NCBI GenBank assembly: GCA_021399445.1
Contig: JAJTUQ010000006.1
Span: forward strand, 1,550,001 to 1,614,000
Direction: 5' to 3'
DNA: 64,000 bases
DNA from: Xylogone sp. PMI_703
Taxonomy: Eukaryota > Ascomycota > Leotiomycetes
Both the position numbers and the translations under genes were made by a program. Below, piece after piece: positions 22,899 to 34,802 of the stretch (the first letter of the stretch is position 1; the number at the start of each line of letters is the position of its first letter). The notes beneath the pieces were generated by a model, which had not been told where the DNA came from, ran no database searches, and saw only the letters and a program-made list of their open reading frames with translations.

Positions 22899-25181
22899 TC
22901 ATACCCAAGTGTTTTCATTCCAACCTTGAAATAACCAAGAGTCCGGTAACACGAAATTGCTCAGATCATACTCATCGGTGAAATTATACTCTGTATTTGG
23001 AGCATTCCCATTCTGTACTGCTTCATTCTGAGGCCTCTGACTACTTTCCTCAGGCGACTCTCCTCCTTTAATTCGGGCTTTCATGAGCTCATAACAAGTC
23101 GTCAGACTCGCTCTCGCTGCATCGGCAAATACTGACTCCGGAGGAATACCAGCCTCCGTGGCCTCGATCTGAGCGAGTGACATGCTCATGAATAAATGCC
23201 CTTTGACGTTGTTTTCATGGATCTTGATTCGCTCCGCGAGGAGCAGTATCATATCTCTCAACAGCCGGAATAAAGGTTCCCTATTCTGCTTGTTCTGCTG
23301 TACGCTTAGGCCTTGGCTATCTTCCTCAATTTGATTCAAGAGTTCAAGTGTTAGAGAGATGGTGCCGTGCCGTACGATCTCTCTGAATGGACCACCTCCC
23401 ACAAGTTGAAGCTTATGAAATTCGTAGTCCCGTTGAGGTGACATGATAACGGTAGCAGCATCTAGGCATATTTTGCGAGAGAAGTAGTATTTTGGATCGG
23501 TGCGAGCTTTGTTGGCAAAGGAACGATGAAGAATGAGGAGGAATCGGTAGTGAAAGAGGTCAAGAATATTGCGGTGAAATGGTTTGAAAGGTGTGATCTG
23601 CCCAGAGGATTGTGCCTGGTAGTTTTGAGCTAATACTGACATCTCTCGGCATGCTTTAGATAGCTGTGTACTCAATTGAAGTACAGTGTCATATTGAGGC
23701 TCGGCGTGAAAGTCGTTACTGATCCTAGCCGCTTCAAGCCGCGTGGCTAATGTGTTGAGGAGGATGATTTGTGAGGAGGTCTGAGTAAATGTTGTGAGGG
23801 GTTTCTCCGTGGGTAGTATTTGTGTTGTCTCACTGATGTCGGTGTCATCGATATTTAAAGGTGGCTGGGTATCAAAATCTGATATGGAAATCAATGGCTG
23901 CATGCCAGAATCCAGTGACGATTGAAGTGATAACTCTAAAATGGTAGCCCACAGTCGTCTCCGAATCTCAGCATGCAGTATAGAGATCTTTGGAAAGTGA
24001 TTCGGATCTAGGTGCAGGCCAGTTTGCATTGCCATCCTCACGAGGGAGCCCGCAGAAATCCACACCAAATCAGACCCAATGCCTATTGTTTGGCGAGCAA
24101 GGAGAAACAAACAGTGAACTTGGATTCCGGTAAGATTAAGACGTGATTTATCAAACGGCCCATACAACCAGGCCTGGGCAGTGTGAAGCCAATCTTGTGC
24201 CATGTTACGAAGCTGAACTTCGTCCTTGGGATTTTCATATATAGACGCACCAATCGCCAATACAAGCAATAGCTTGAGGAGAAAACCAGTCGCAGGCTTA
24301 GCCTCTTGCTGTTCCCAGTACTGGGCGCATTCATTTTTGAAGGTGGGAATATGAAGGATCCTGAATGCCGTTTCGAAGTTCTGAAGATAAAGATCTATCA
24401 ACTTTTCCGCAGTAGCTCTTTGAGGAACGGCGCCATTCAGCTCAGCTTCGGGAATAATCTTGATGCGCTGCTGTTCCTTTTCTATCTTACTCAGTGCTTT
24501 GCATTTTGATATAAAGGCATGAAGATCCGCGTTGGGAGGTGCTTGTTTGAATGATGAAGTGTCATTCCATTCAGCATTGTGGGTAAAAGCGCGGAGCTTA
24601 TCAAACTGATCTACTTAATATGAGGAATTTGGAAGGCATATGAGGAACCTTACCTGTTCAAGGGAACTCATCCAGTGAGCGGGTCCAAAGAACCGGGACT
24701 TGGAAAATATCCCACGTGCTTCTGTAGCTCTGACTCGGGGGAAAGCTGACGGGGCTATGGATGCCGCAGTGAGATCTGCTACTTTTTGTTCTAAGCTCTT
24801 CACGTGCTTTGTAAGTTGTTCAACTGTTTTCTCAGAAGAGGGCGGTGGACAATTCAATAATGAGTCCCGGGAAGCAGGTGGTTTGGGCGATGGCCCTGGG
24901 GTAGGGACGTGGGCTCTAAAGCCGTCTTGGTGTCCCGGGATGGGTTTCCACTGAGCAGGGGCAGACTGATCTGTAGCGGGAGAAACCCTTGACGAATTCT
25001 GGGAATTAGGTATAAATTCATCTATTCGAGTGTATTTACGATCGTAAGCACACTCATAATGAGATATGGTGCAGTGGTTGCATGGACTGTTTCTGTCGCA
25101 CTTGACCTTTCGCCGGCGACACTGGATACAAGATAACGCCGGCCTTCGACGCTTGCGAACGGGGAGGGACTCGTCGTCCAT
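22899..25181 (-). CDS. Zn(II)2Cys6 transcription factor with fungal-specific regulatory domain
   Basis: Exon 1 25181-24654, a 48-nt GT-AG intron (24606-24653, ATCAG acceptor), and exon 2 24605-22899; 744 residues. The zinc cluster has Cys18, 21, 28, 34, 37 and 44 (spacing C-x2-C-x6-C-x5-C-x2-C-x6-C), preceded by a basic KRRR stretch. A short coiled coil follows (EKTVEQLTKHVKSLEQKVADL). The middle-homology region (Fungal_trans) is recognisable from YLQNFETAFRILHIPTF through LVRMAMQTGLHLDP and EIRRRLWATILELS. It acts in the nucleus as a gene-specific regulator, binding CGG triplets as a dimer. It is divergent from the MCT-like transporter across 475 bp, the usual layout of a regulator and its target; that regulatory link is inference. 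Confidence 0.92.
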
Positions 25182-25656
25182 AGCTCTTTAGGTGTGGATT
25201 CAGGCCAGTATGGAGATTATTCTGGGCGCCCGGTAAACCGCAATTAAACCACGAATAGACCGATGAAGAGATGAAGTGAGTTGAATTGTCCGGAAACCTC
25301 GGCCTTAATTGCTGTACGTAAACACTGACCGCATTCGTTCTAATTGGCCTCGCTCTTTTGCTTTGTCACTGTGCGGGATATGGCGGACGTTAGAGTCAAC
25401 CGAAACAAAAATGCTAAAAGGCTTTGGCCTTTGCCAGGTCCTTGGCTTAGGAGTTCCGTAACGTCTGCCGTATCATATTCGGTCTTTTCTATTATCTCCG
25501 CTACTGTGCCGCTCCTATCACCATGAATAGTTAATATATAGAAGCAAGACGATGAGGGTTGTGATGCATCAAATTTAATTTACTTGGAAATAACCTTGGA
25601 ATTAACCTTAAATCAAGTTCCTACCTTTGTCCGCCCTCATTCGTTTATACCACGCG
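25182..25656. promoter_or_regulatory. Divergent promoter between the Zn2Cys6 regulator and the transporter
   Basis: The 475-bp gap contains CGGTAAACCG (25231-25240, inverted CGG triplets with a 4-bp spacer) and CGGAAACCTCGG (25291-25302, direct triplets with a 6-bp spacer). Zn2Cys6 factors are known to bind such paired triplets. Whether this factor does so is not shown by the sequence. Confidence 0.4.
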
Positions 25657-27131
25657 ATGGCTTTCCAAATTAGTAAGAACTCTGGCAATGAGCTATCAGA
25701 CGCCGGCCAAATACAGGACCCAAGTTCCCATGACTATGATTCTCCAGAAATTGTTACGGAGAAAGATGGAGACGAAGTAACCTTCCCCGAGGGAGGAGCC
25801 AGAGCGTGGGGAGTAGCCATTGGAACCGCAGGTGTGCTCTTCTGTACATTCGGATTTGCCAATTCCTTTGGGTGAGTATGAATATAGAGGAAACCTACAC
25901 TATTATTGTTCTAACAGTGTAACAGAATATTCCAAGAGTATTACCAAACTCACCAGCTATCCCATGAGACTTCCTCAACTATCTCATGGATTGGCTCAGT
26001 CCAAATCTTCTTCCTCTTTTCGGGTTCGCTATTTGGTGGACCACTATTTGATCGCTATGGTTCTATTGTAAGTTCTATGTACCAACAACATAGAAGGCGT
26101 TTCTCACGCTTCTTAGATATTGTGGCCGGCTACTATCACTTATGTGTTCTCAGTGATGATGACTAGTCTCTGCAAATCATTCTACCAGTTCTTGCTAGCT
26201 CAAGGATTCCTCTCTGGTTTCACGATGGGGTATGTTGAAATTCCCCATTAAACCAATTATAACATCTCTAATACTCCTGAGCAGTATGGCCATGGCTCCC
26301 TGCATGGCAGCGACGTCACAGTACTTTAACAAGAAGCGAGGAGCAGCAATGGGTATAGCAGTTGCCGGCAGCTCCCTTGGCGGTGTCATATTCCCCATTG
26401 CATTGAACAAGATGCTCAACGATCCGAATCTTACTTTTGGCTGGACTGTGCGCATTTGTGGATTTATAATGCTGGCTCTTCTTTTGCCTTCGACTCTGGC
26501 AATTCGTGCTCGGCTTCCACCGCGGTCGCAAAACTTGTTCCTTCCCTCTGCATTTAAGGAACCACCATACACTATTCTCATAGTAGCGCTTATATTTGTC
26601 ATGCTCGGAGTCTTTATCCCAATCTTCTATCTTCCCATATATGCTGTTCAGCATGGAATGGGTACGCAACTAGCATTGTACCTGACGGCAATTCTTAATG
26701 CAGCTTCCTTTGCTGGAAGGGTTATCCCCGGAGTGACAGCAGATAAAGTGGGCCGATTGAATATGCTCACGTTTGTCTGCCTCAGTACAGGCATTCTATG
26801 CTTATGCTGGCAAAAGACATCGAGTAATGCCTCCATTCTGGTTTTTGCTGGATTGTATGGCTTCAGCTCAGGGGCAGTTGTATCTCTACTACCAGTTTGC
26901 TTTGCCCAGATCCCAAAAAATCCACAGGATATTGGTACCTACATGGGTATGGGGATGTTCTGCGTGTCCTTTGCGTCGCTGGTTGGTCCTCCTATCAATG
27001 GTGCGTTGGTGACGCACTACAAAGGATACACCCAGTCTTCCATCTTTAGTGGAGTGATGATCTTAACTGGAGGGTTCATTATACTTCTGCTGAAGTATAT
27101 CACTGGTAAGGGCTTTTTTGTGAAAGTGTGA
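25657..27131 (+). CDS. MFS transporter, monocarboxylate porter (MCT/Mch-like) family
   Basis: Exons 25657-25871, 25926-26067, 26117-26229 and 26285-27131; 438 residues, with introns of 49-55 nt (GT-AG). An acidic cytosolic N terminus leads to the MCT hallmark FPEGGARAWGVAIG at the first helix. Later motifs include SWIGSVQIFFLFSGSLFGGPLFDRYG, the repeat-boundary NKKRGAAMGIAVAGSSLGGVIFP, and GRVIPGVTADKVGRLNML in the second bundle. Twelve helices fit. Fungal members transport monocarboxylates, riboflavin or other small organic acids across the plasma membrane; the substrate here is unknown. It shares a promoter region with the Zn2Cys6 regulator, which may control it. Confidence 0.9.
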
Positions 27132-27462
27132 GAAGTGGTCAAGGGATCATAGCCTCCGATGAGACAGTATGACAGAGATCTATTTTTGCTTAGATTGACG
27201 ATACTTGGGGGCCTTGTTGTAAATTATGTTATCATGGCTCAAAATCGAATTACTGTAATAGAATTGGCATAAGTGAGGGCAGCATGGATTACTTGGCACT
27301 AGTTATTATTATTATTCTCCGTTAGAAATGGAACACACATTAATGTCTATTTAAGTTATACTTTTTTTGTGACGTCAGAACAAATATAAGGGGGAATAAG
27401 CAGCCAGACAATACAGACCTCTTTGTCCTGACGTGGTTTAATTTTCGCCCTATTTTAGGCTT

Positions 27463-27532
27463 TACGGGGACGATTATGCTTAACTGATCTTCAGCCACCA
27501 GATAAGCGAATGTTCCCCAGTCAGGGACAGGG
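27463..27532 (+). repeat. Dispersed ~70-bp repeat, copy 2
   Basis: Diverged copy of the block at 15335-15405, with the same order of words (GCTTTA, ACGATTATG, TCAGCCACCAGATAAGCGAA, CAGGGAC). It lies just downstream of the transporter and next to the kinase-like relic, so this is transposon-influenced DNA. Confidence 0.5.
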
Positions 27533-27608
27533 GCGAGGGTCTTTAATGGAGAGTCTTTAATGGCTTGGCGTTATCTTACCAGCTACGTGCATTTCGTACT
27601 TCTACTGC

Positions 27609-28080
27609 TCAGTGGCTGATCATCTGTGTAGTAAGTATGCGACGTTTTTTGGGACCAAGAGGTTCACAATCCTTAAGGTTACGCTTAGTTGATTTTTGGC
27701 TGGGCTTCCATGACCTTAAGTAGCACCGTTGGAAATCGATAATCAACGCTCAGCCAATCTCCGCATTCCACAGGACGTTGTTAAGGTGGAAATCTCCATA
27801 TTCTACATCCCGTTGACGGACCTCCTGAAGAGATTTTTGAAATTCGAACTTTAACGTCTCCGTCTGTTCAACCTGGTTTGCTTTTTCACCTCCCCAGGCC
27901 ATTAGCAACATATGGCGGATCTGCCCCGCTCCGTGCAGAAAGCATGTCTAGCTCAGGGTAATGCGCCCGAGGAACACAGGGACAGCTAAACCCTGGGCGT
28001 GTTGTAGCACTCTATACATATCCGCTTCCTGTTTCACTTCGTCCTAGTGCCTTTTCCAAACACCGTATAGCTATATGGCA
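27609..28080 (-). pseudogene. Protein-kinase-like relic (fungal PK-like family), 5'-truncated with internal stops
   Basis: One minus-strand frame reads through about 28080-27609 and preserves RVLQHAQGLAVPVFLG, CFLHGAGQIRHMLLMAWGGE, QEVRQRDVEYGDFHLNNVLW and ALIIDFQRCY, ending KKRRIL...TGA at 27609. GDFHLNNVLWN and LIIDF match the catalytic-loop and metal-binding (DFG-equivalent) regions of the fungal kinase-like proteins that abound in plant-associated ascomycetes. Internal stops fall at IG-stop-AL (an Arg CGA-to-TGA transition is the simple explanation), at LS-stop-TC, and further upstream. The catalytic His of HGD is Tyr here (EYGDFH). No ATP-binding N lobe is visible. This is a non-functional remnant. 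Confidence 0.65.
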
Positions 28081-29077
28081 AGCACGTGATTTTGAATGGT
28101 GCGCTGTACAAGCCCGGGAAGTTGAATGGCGTACAATAATAATCAAAGTCTCGATTAAGCTATTACTCGAACAGCTCTATCAACTTTGCAGTGCTAATAG
28201 GGTAGTGCGTGCCGTTTCCACCCGGTCGATGCAGCTTGACGTTTGGGCAACCGTAATCCAACACAGGGTTGATGCTTGATAAGTTTTTCAAGCAGCGTAG
28301 AGTACAAAAGCTCGTTGGGTGTGGTTTAGGCGGGCTTCCCCGCCTATCCCAGGTTTTGGTTGAGCGTTGTGTTGGTGGTGAGGAAGTGATCTCACCTGCA
28401 TTCCGCTCCCGCCTCGACGTCACCAGATGCGAATCTAGGGTAGGCGCATCCAAGCCGGATGACTCTATTGGCCCATTCAAGGGAGCGGATGTATTCCGAG
28501 ACCGAAGACGAGGATCTTCTGAATATCCGCGGAGGGTGGACTCAGAGGAGACGAAGGGTGGCATTCTAATTGCAATTCAGGTATTTGTGCCAAGATGTGA
28601 TCAAAATCGGTCTCTCATAACTTTAATTTTTCCACTGCACTATTATGCCACTTCTGCTTGCGGAGAGGCGCACGGAGGGCCGTCAGACATAAACATAAGA
28701 GCCTAGCAATGGCAGTCCTCGGTTGTCGAAAAGCTTTTCCGTCCGCTCACTACTGTTTCAGAAACTAGAGATTTATTGAAGATTAGCAAGGCACTAAAAT
28801 TAAAGAATAGTGAACAGAAAGCTAGCTATGTGGGAAATTGCATAGATGAATTCTTCGACCGTAGGCGTGGGTTGTATGGTAGTGCCCGCGCAGAATACGA
28901 TTTGAGATATGAATTCTATGAGAGTGAGCGCAGTTCAGTTTAACCGAGGAAATCGAAATTTTATAAGTTTGTTGGATTATTATGAATAGGAAAATTCTCA
29001 GTAAGTATAAATTTCTTCTATTTCTACAAAGGGATGTGCATTATTTATCACTGATTATGATAAACGCAGTTGCTCGT
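28081..29077. other. Intergenic region, nothing supported
   Basis: Long overlapping open frames on both strands at 28163-28706 lack motifs and hydrophobic patterning and overlap each other in antisense; I consider them chance. No repeat is recognised. Confidence 0.3.
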
Positions 29078-29989
29078 CTACTTGGAGTTCAACTCTCTAG
29101 CCGCATTCTCCAGCAGATTTATCTGGCCCAAAGTATTTTTAAGTGTATCGCGAGTTAAAACGTACGACGTCCTTCACACTTTTATAGGTAGTAGCATCAA
29201 CGTGCAGTAGTTCTGTACTAATGATCCATAGGACCTGTTCGCTGTAAGGAGGTGTGGTTAAGGAGCCACTGTAGCGGTATCGATTATTATGCGTGAGGTG
29301 GTACTGTAAAATAGAGAAATCCAGAGGTCCGGTTAAGGTTGCGTCTCCAGGATTTGGTATTCCGGAGATCGAAACGAAAACTGATGCCAAGAGTGGGTCG
29401 GTTAGTCCGAACTCAACAAGAAAAGCAACGACTGTCATTGGCCTGTCTATTTTGAATCAATTAGCGTAACTGCGTTATCTGAGAGGATGTAGTCAAGACT
29501 GCTTGGTGTCTTACCAGCTGCTTCGAACACGAAATGGACTTCCATTGGGTAATATTCATGGTTCACATGATGCTCTCCTGGGGTGTGGAAGTGGAATTGA
29601 GCAAGGGAATACTCCTTGGGGCCATCAACCAATGTTCCATTGACTACCACTTCGGCATTGGTGCCTAAATTCTCGAATTTTGCCCCAGAAGGATACCGGG
29701 GAACGCTCAGAGTGACTGAGGAACCGGGAACGGTAGGTATAGAGGAAGTAGCAATATCAATTGTCGACTGGCGGGTACCTAAGGAGCAGAGAGCGTTTGT
29801 ACTCTTATTAAGCCCATACCAGTTCAACGGTCCTGTTAGACCGGTGTAGCTGAAGCTGTTCGGAGGGACTGATGGCTCGCGAGGAAACTCGGAAGTACCG
29901 TAATTGCACGCGGCACCTGCTCCCCTCAGCAAGATGGCGATTGCGCATCCTAAATGAAGATAGAGAACATATTTAGATGACAAAATCAA
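29078..29989 (-). CDS. Alpha-class carbonic anhydrase, secreted, with a frameshifted C terminus
   Basis: Exon 1 29989-29515 and exon 2 from 29446, joined across a 68-nt GT-AG intron (29447-29514). A signal peptide (about residues 1-27) leads to the mature domain. Zinc ligands are His133 and His135 in QFHFHTPGEH and His152 in MEVHFVF; the substrate-side SGSLTTPPYSEQVLW motif is intact. The enzyme interconverts CO2 and bicarbonate outside the cell. The frame stops at TAA (29140-29142) right after FNSRYT. The next bases in another frame encode a continuation typical of the family (KNTLGQINLLENAARELN) ending in TAG at 29078. A one-base change near 29135-29142 has therefore probably cut about 20 C-terminal residues. 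The core is complete, so activity may remain; a sequencing error is also possible. Confidence 0.85.
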
Positions 29990-31618
29990 ATGAATTATAA
30001 ACTCAGACCCTTAGAGATTGATGGAGGGTAGGCCTGCAAGTCGATCAAGATAGTTCTCGGCCTCGGAGCGAGACTAAGGAATTATAATAGTTCCTGAAAG
30101 ACGCCATTACGAGATAAGTGATCATCTGAATAGGGCTTAGATGCGTCATTAAAGCCCCTGTGGGAATCTTGAATATTTTCGAAATCCGAGATCTCCTCTG
30201 ATTGTGTGGGCGATGATCTAGTTGGCCAAACAGCTCAGGTAGCTCTAGATTGGTCGAAGATCATCCTGGCTAGAACGGTAGAGGCTGCATCTCAGCCTAT
30301 TGGAAATAGCTCCGATGAAGTCTTCTGCACTCCAAACAGTCAAAAACAACGGGCTGTATTCCCTAGCATATTGTATACACTGTATGACATAAAGTGGCCC
30401 ATCTCGACCCAGGCTTCTCCGAGAGTGTGCAGTAGAATACGAATACCAGCTCGAGTTTGCTTGCTGTACAATATGCACAGTTTACCTCACTTCGCGTTGG
30501 GACCGAGCTAGCTCCATCACCTCTTAGATTTCCGAGACATTGAAATTGAGCACAATAGTCTAGACATCCAGAAGCATGCCATTCATCCTATCGGACAAAC
30601 CATATATTGTGTCTCACCACGTGAATATAAGCATCAGCATGGCGGGAACCTCGCCGTTGATCTCATCTGAAAGCTGGGTTCTTGGCAGACTAGATGCGGT
30701 AGCCTATTACGCGCCACAATTGCTCGTTGAGAGCTGGTGATGCACTAAACACTATGATGACCACGGAGTCATGTTCTGGCACCAGTTATTATCTTGCCAT
30801 CGGATATTGAGGCGTTCATCCGCCAGCCACGATTCGGATACCGCCGTCAGCTCTCAACCCGCGGTTCTCTCGTACGAATGTCTTTTGCTCTAGCTTTACG
30901 ACCTTCTAGCAATTCTAAAATAACTTCATCGCCTCCTGAATAAGTTGGCTTAAATATGTATAGAGGATAAAGATAGTATTGCAATCTATAACTAGATAGT
31001 AGCCGATTGGGCATTTAATATTAAGCTTAAAGTATGTTAATTTAGCGATAGCTGACTCACGGAAATCATTATGATTATAGTGACTACAGTGCCTGTAATT
31101 TAGCGACTGTGGCCTTTAGCAACCGGAAATTTACTCCGTTATTGGCACTGGGTGTTGACTTTTCCATGTGGGTCATCTCGACTTAGCTCGGGCCCTCGCA
31201 AACCCGGCCTCCCAACGATCAATTGCCTGACTAAAAGATCTATATCAAAGACAATTTCACACTCCCAAGAGCTTAACCGCCTAAATATGGAAATAGGAAC
31301 TGCGAACCAAGCAATTATCAATCAGCAGGTCGCTTGACGAAACGCCCGGAATTCATTTAGACAAAAACTATCAATGATCCGTATTGTTCGCAACCTGAGG
31401 AGCATCAGGAAAATAGTGAGTCTTTACCAACTAAGTTTACAAATTAGCTTATGTTTAAATTAGGCCTATTGAGATACATCTTCTAATTTGGCTTTTTTAA
31501 TATAATTCTGGGGTTCCTACTTGTCCGGGACCCGCGGGCAATTCCGCATGGAGCACTGATATTGGTATAAGTATACCTCCAACATTGATAATGAGGATAG
31601 AATACTATAGCATGATTT
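29990..31618. other. Intergenic region, nothing supported
   Basis: No gene, transposon or RNA is recognised over this 1.6 kb. Short open frames on opposite strands (30206-30511, 31139-31337) mirror each other and have no motifs. Confidence 0.35.
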
Positions 31619-33779
31619 CTAAGCAATCAAGATCTCTCTCCACGCAGGACCAGGAGGGTAGCTCCCGGTAATCGCCGTTAGAGATATAAGAGCAATACCT
31701 CGACGTTCTGCAACTCCTTGATCCCATTCTAGAATCATGGCAAGGTAGTATTGCCACCAACCAGCTTGTGCGGGAATGTAAATAGGATCCCAATTCTGTT
31801 TAAACATAATACCATTCCACTTTGAAAGAAGAACGAGCTCTACAACGCTCTGAGAGTTGAAGAAGTCCGATTCCTCGAAGCTGTCCATGTATATAGTCCC
31901 ACATTTACGACCGGCGCTATCGAGAAGCAACCCTCTGCCACGGAAGACATCAATATCTGATATGAGATAATACACCACAAGACTCCAGAACTGGAGCATC
32001 GGATAGGGTGGAAACGGACGGTCAAATAAGAGGTCCGTTGTTGGTCTTGTCCTAGTTGTTGGGAACATTAGCGGGATCGGCGGCCGAAAGGGGCTTCTCT
32101 CTCTATAACCCTCATAAGACATATCATTGAATGGGAAAGATTCATTCGCTTCAGGATCCCAAACAAGGTTTGTGATACCTGAGGAGCTTCTTTTATACCA
32201 TACAATCCAAGTTTGCGACTGCAGCCAATCACTGGCCGTCATGTTGAGGTCAAATAGGTCGATAGTCACCTGACCTATCCATCCAGCCCATGAATAGCTT
32301 GGGAATCCCTTCCGGCGCCGTAGCGGGAGATTCTTGCAATAAAAGCAAATAAAGTAGTCAAATGCAGCGGTTGGTAGCCCTTGAAAGAATCTACATTTCA
32401 TTAGTTCCGAGAATCGTCGCATAATACCTCCCATTGCTCGAAATACGTCATCCTGGTTCGTGAGAGAACGTTCGGTGTAATATTCCAGCATTCCACGAAA
32501 ATCTGATATAGGATTAGTCATAGCTAGAGTCATCGGTAGCAGAGATGATAATGACCACTGGATTTCGGGGTACTCCAAGCTCGAGTCAGACGGAAGATCG
32601 AAGAAGTTCTCCGAGTACGATGCTTGGCGACAACGAAAATAAACCTTGTTGTCTACAAAGTAAAGAATTCGCCTGGACAGAATATGCTCCTGGAATCTTT
32701 TCTATTGTCTCAGCCGAGAAAATCAGTGTTGATGGGAACGGGGATCGTTCTTACGTCCATGCCCTAGAATCCCACGCAGATACCTTCAGCAGCTGGTCTA
32801 AGCCGATATGGATTCCAAGATACACTCCCTCCACCACCTCTATATTCTGATTTGAAGTGGCTCTGCTCTCAGGTTGTACACCTGGAAGCCCAGCATTTGC
32901 ATTGTGGCCGCAGGCGGCCACAACTGTAAACAAAGCATGCTCGTAAATTAAGTCCATCACGTTGATGCCATGCTCTAAATCCTCGGCGTCATTCTGTAAA
33001 ATGCAGAGGGCATCAACCCAAAGATACCGCTGGCCCAGCTGATCAACGAGTAATATTGCATCTCGAATAGTTCTCGGTAGGAGTCGCCATATTTTGTTGA
33101 GAGCGCCTTCATTGAGAAGCATCTTTCTATTCTGCTTTGTGAGCCGAAAATTGGGAACAGCACCCCAGACATAGCTAAGGGCAATGTACTTCACAGGACC
33201 TCGTACTTGGATGAGGCACATTCGTTTACAATCTACCAACCGCAGAAATTGTCTTCCGGGGAAAAGATTCGTGACGGCAGTTCCAGAGGCGTAGCTGCAT
33301 TTCTGATGGTTCTTCTCACAATTTGATATCCACCCAGAAATCTGTACTGTATCTAGTTGAGGTCCCAAGGTTGGCTTGAGACGGACTCCTGGGTGAATTA
33401 GCGCAGTAGCAGATAAGCTCCGTACAAAACAAATTTTCGTATCTTTCATCGCATCCATCCAGAAGCTTCCAGCTTTCGACCCATAAGTGCTGCGCCACGC
33501 TATTTCTAGCCCCAAAGGCGTGCTGTCAACCATGTTATCTTTGTCCACTACAGTTCTCTGAGTCTCACGAAAAGCATTTAAAACGATCCTACAAAAAGGA
33601 CAGCTGTTGTTCCTAAGACTATCGCCTCCCCTTAAACTAAATCTCCCTTCATTAAGGCGTGGCTCGTCGGGACTGGAAAGATCGAAATATACCACATTGT
33701 AACGTAGCTTATCAAGTGCTTCAATATTAAAAGGAATTTTGGCACAACAGTCGCACAACGGCTGAAGTGTAACTGACAT
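31619..33779 (-). CDS. Heterokaryon incompatibility (HET) domain protein
   Basis: Exon 1 33779-32755, a 58-nt intron (32697-32754, GTAAGA donor, AAAAG acceptor), and exon 2 32696-31619; 700 residues. The HET domain lies at about residues 195-310 and shows its three conserved blocks: VKYIALSYVWG, then TIRDAILLVDQLGQRYLWVDALCILQ, then MDLIYEHALFTVVAACGHNANAGLPGV. Upstream, two CxxC pairs (LCDCCAKIP, NSCPFCRIVL) form a putative zinc-binding start common in large fungal HET proteins. Downstream is the usual WxxRAWTFQE block, split by the intron. Such proteins trigger non-self recognition cell death when paired with an incompatible allele or partner; the partner is unknown here. It sits among broken genes, as expected for fast-evolving loci. 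Confidence 0.9.
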
Positions 33780-34802
33780 ATTCTTCGGGTTAGATTAACG
33801 CAAGAGATGAAAGTTTGCCGTATCCGAAAGTGTTGGATTTAAGGATTAAGGTGATACGCTAATAACAAATCGGGGTTTACTTCAGGTCCTGACTAAATCT
33901 ACATGCGACGTTTACCCGGAGGCCTTGGAGAGAGATTCGTCAACCAGGTTGACACTTGCCGTAGCCGCCTGTTTTGCTAATCTCGTCAGTAGAGACAACC
34001 CCCATCTCCAAACCAACAAGAAAGGTTCGTTGGCTTAAAACAAAGAAGCTGGGTGTAATAAGCAAGAAAATGCATTATTAAGTTGTTTGACCCTTTACAT
34101 TGTAATTCTATAGCGCACGCACCAAAACGCTTGCACAGGGTGTTTTCGAGAGAAAAAAAGTGCTTGAAAGACATATCTTCATCGACGCCACCAAGTACGG
34201 TATAGATCGGTCTCTCCATGGAGCTTGGGACCCATCCTAGTCTCAGAGATTCCAGTGCTAGCAGACTTCATCCATGACTGTTAAAGTACTGCGATGTTCT
34301 TCTCAATTACCGTATAAGGCTTCGAAAAGCATAAATACAATCGTCTCTTATTATGCAAGTTGCTGCTCGTACACCTATGTGTCGGAAGACAACTCCACCT
34401 CTTATGCTCCAAGTATCTTAACATATTCTAAAGCAAGTGCTAAATTCTCTAGTACGGGATTTTGATAAGCTCTATGTCTAATGGAATCTTGGCTAGACTG
34501 TAAAGTTGGGTATTTAGGAGGATTAGTCACGGGGAGTGAAGAAGTGAAGAGAGATTAGCAGGTTATATGTACGGAACTCGTAACTGTAAGGTAACAGATA
34601 GATAGATCCTTTCAACAATTTCTAGAAAGAATGTGCAAATTGATCTCTGTCCTCTTAAGAAGATGAGCAAAGTCCTCTTCTTATCCATCTCCAGTGAGAT
34701 AGTGTGCATGACAGTAGCAACTTTCAAAAATCACACAAAAGCAGTCCAAACCTCAAAAATGTGAGCTCACAAGTCAATCTTAGATGTTGAGCGTATCTTC
34801 TA
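33780..34802. other. Intergenic region, nothing supported
   Basis: Promoter side of the HET gene and 3' side of the broken lectin-like gene. No coding or repeat content is recognised. Confidence 0.3.

Noticed and set aside
28163..28706. 133- and 145-codon open frames on opposite strands
   Set aside because: Each is the other's shadow and neither shows protein-like motifs.
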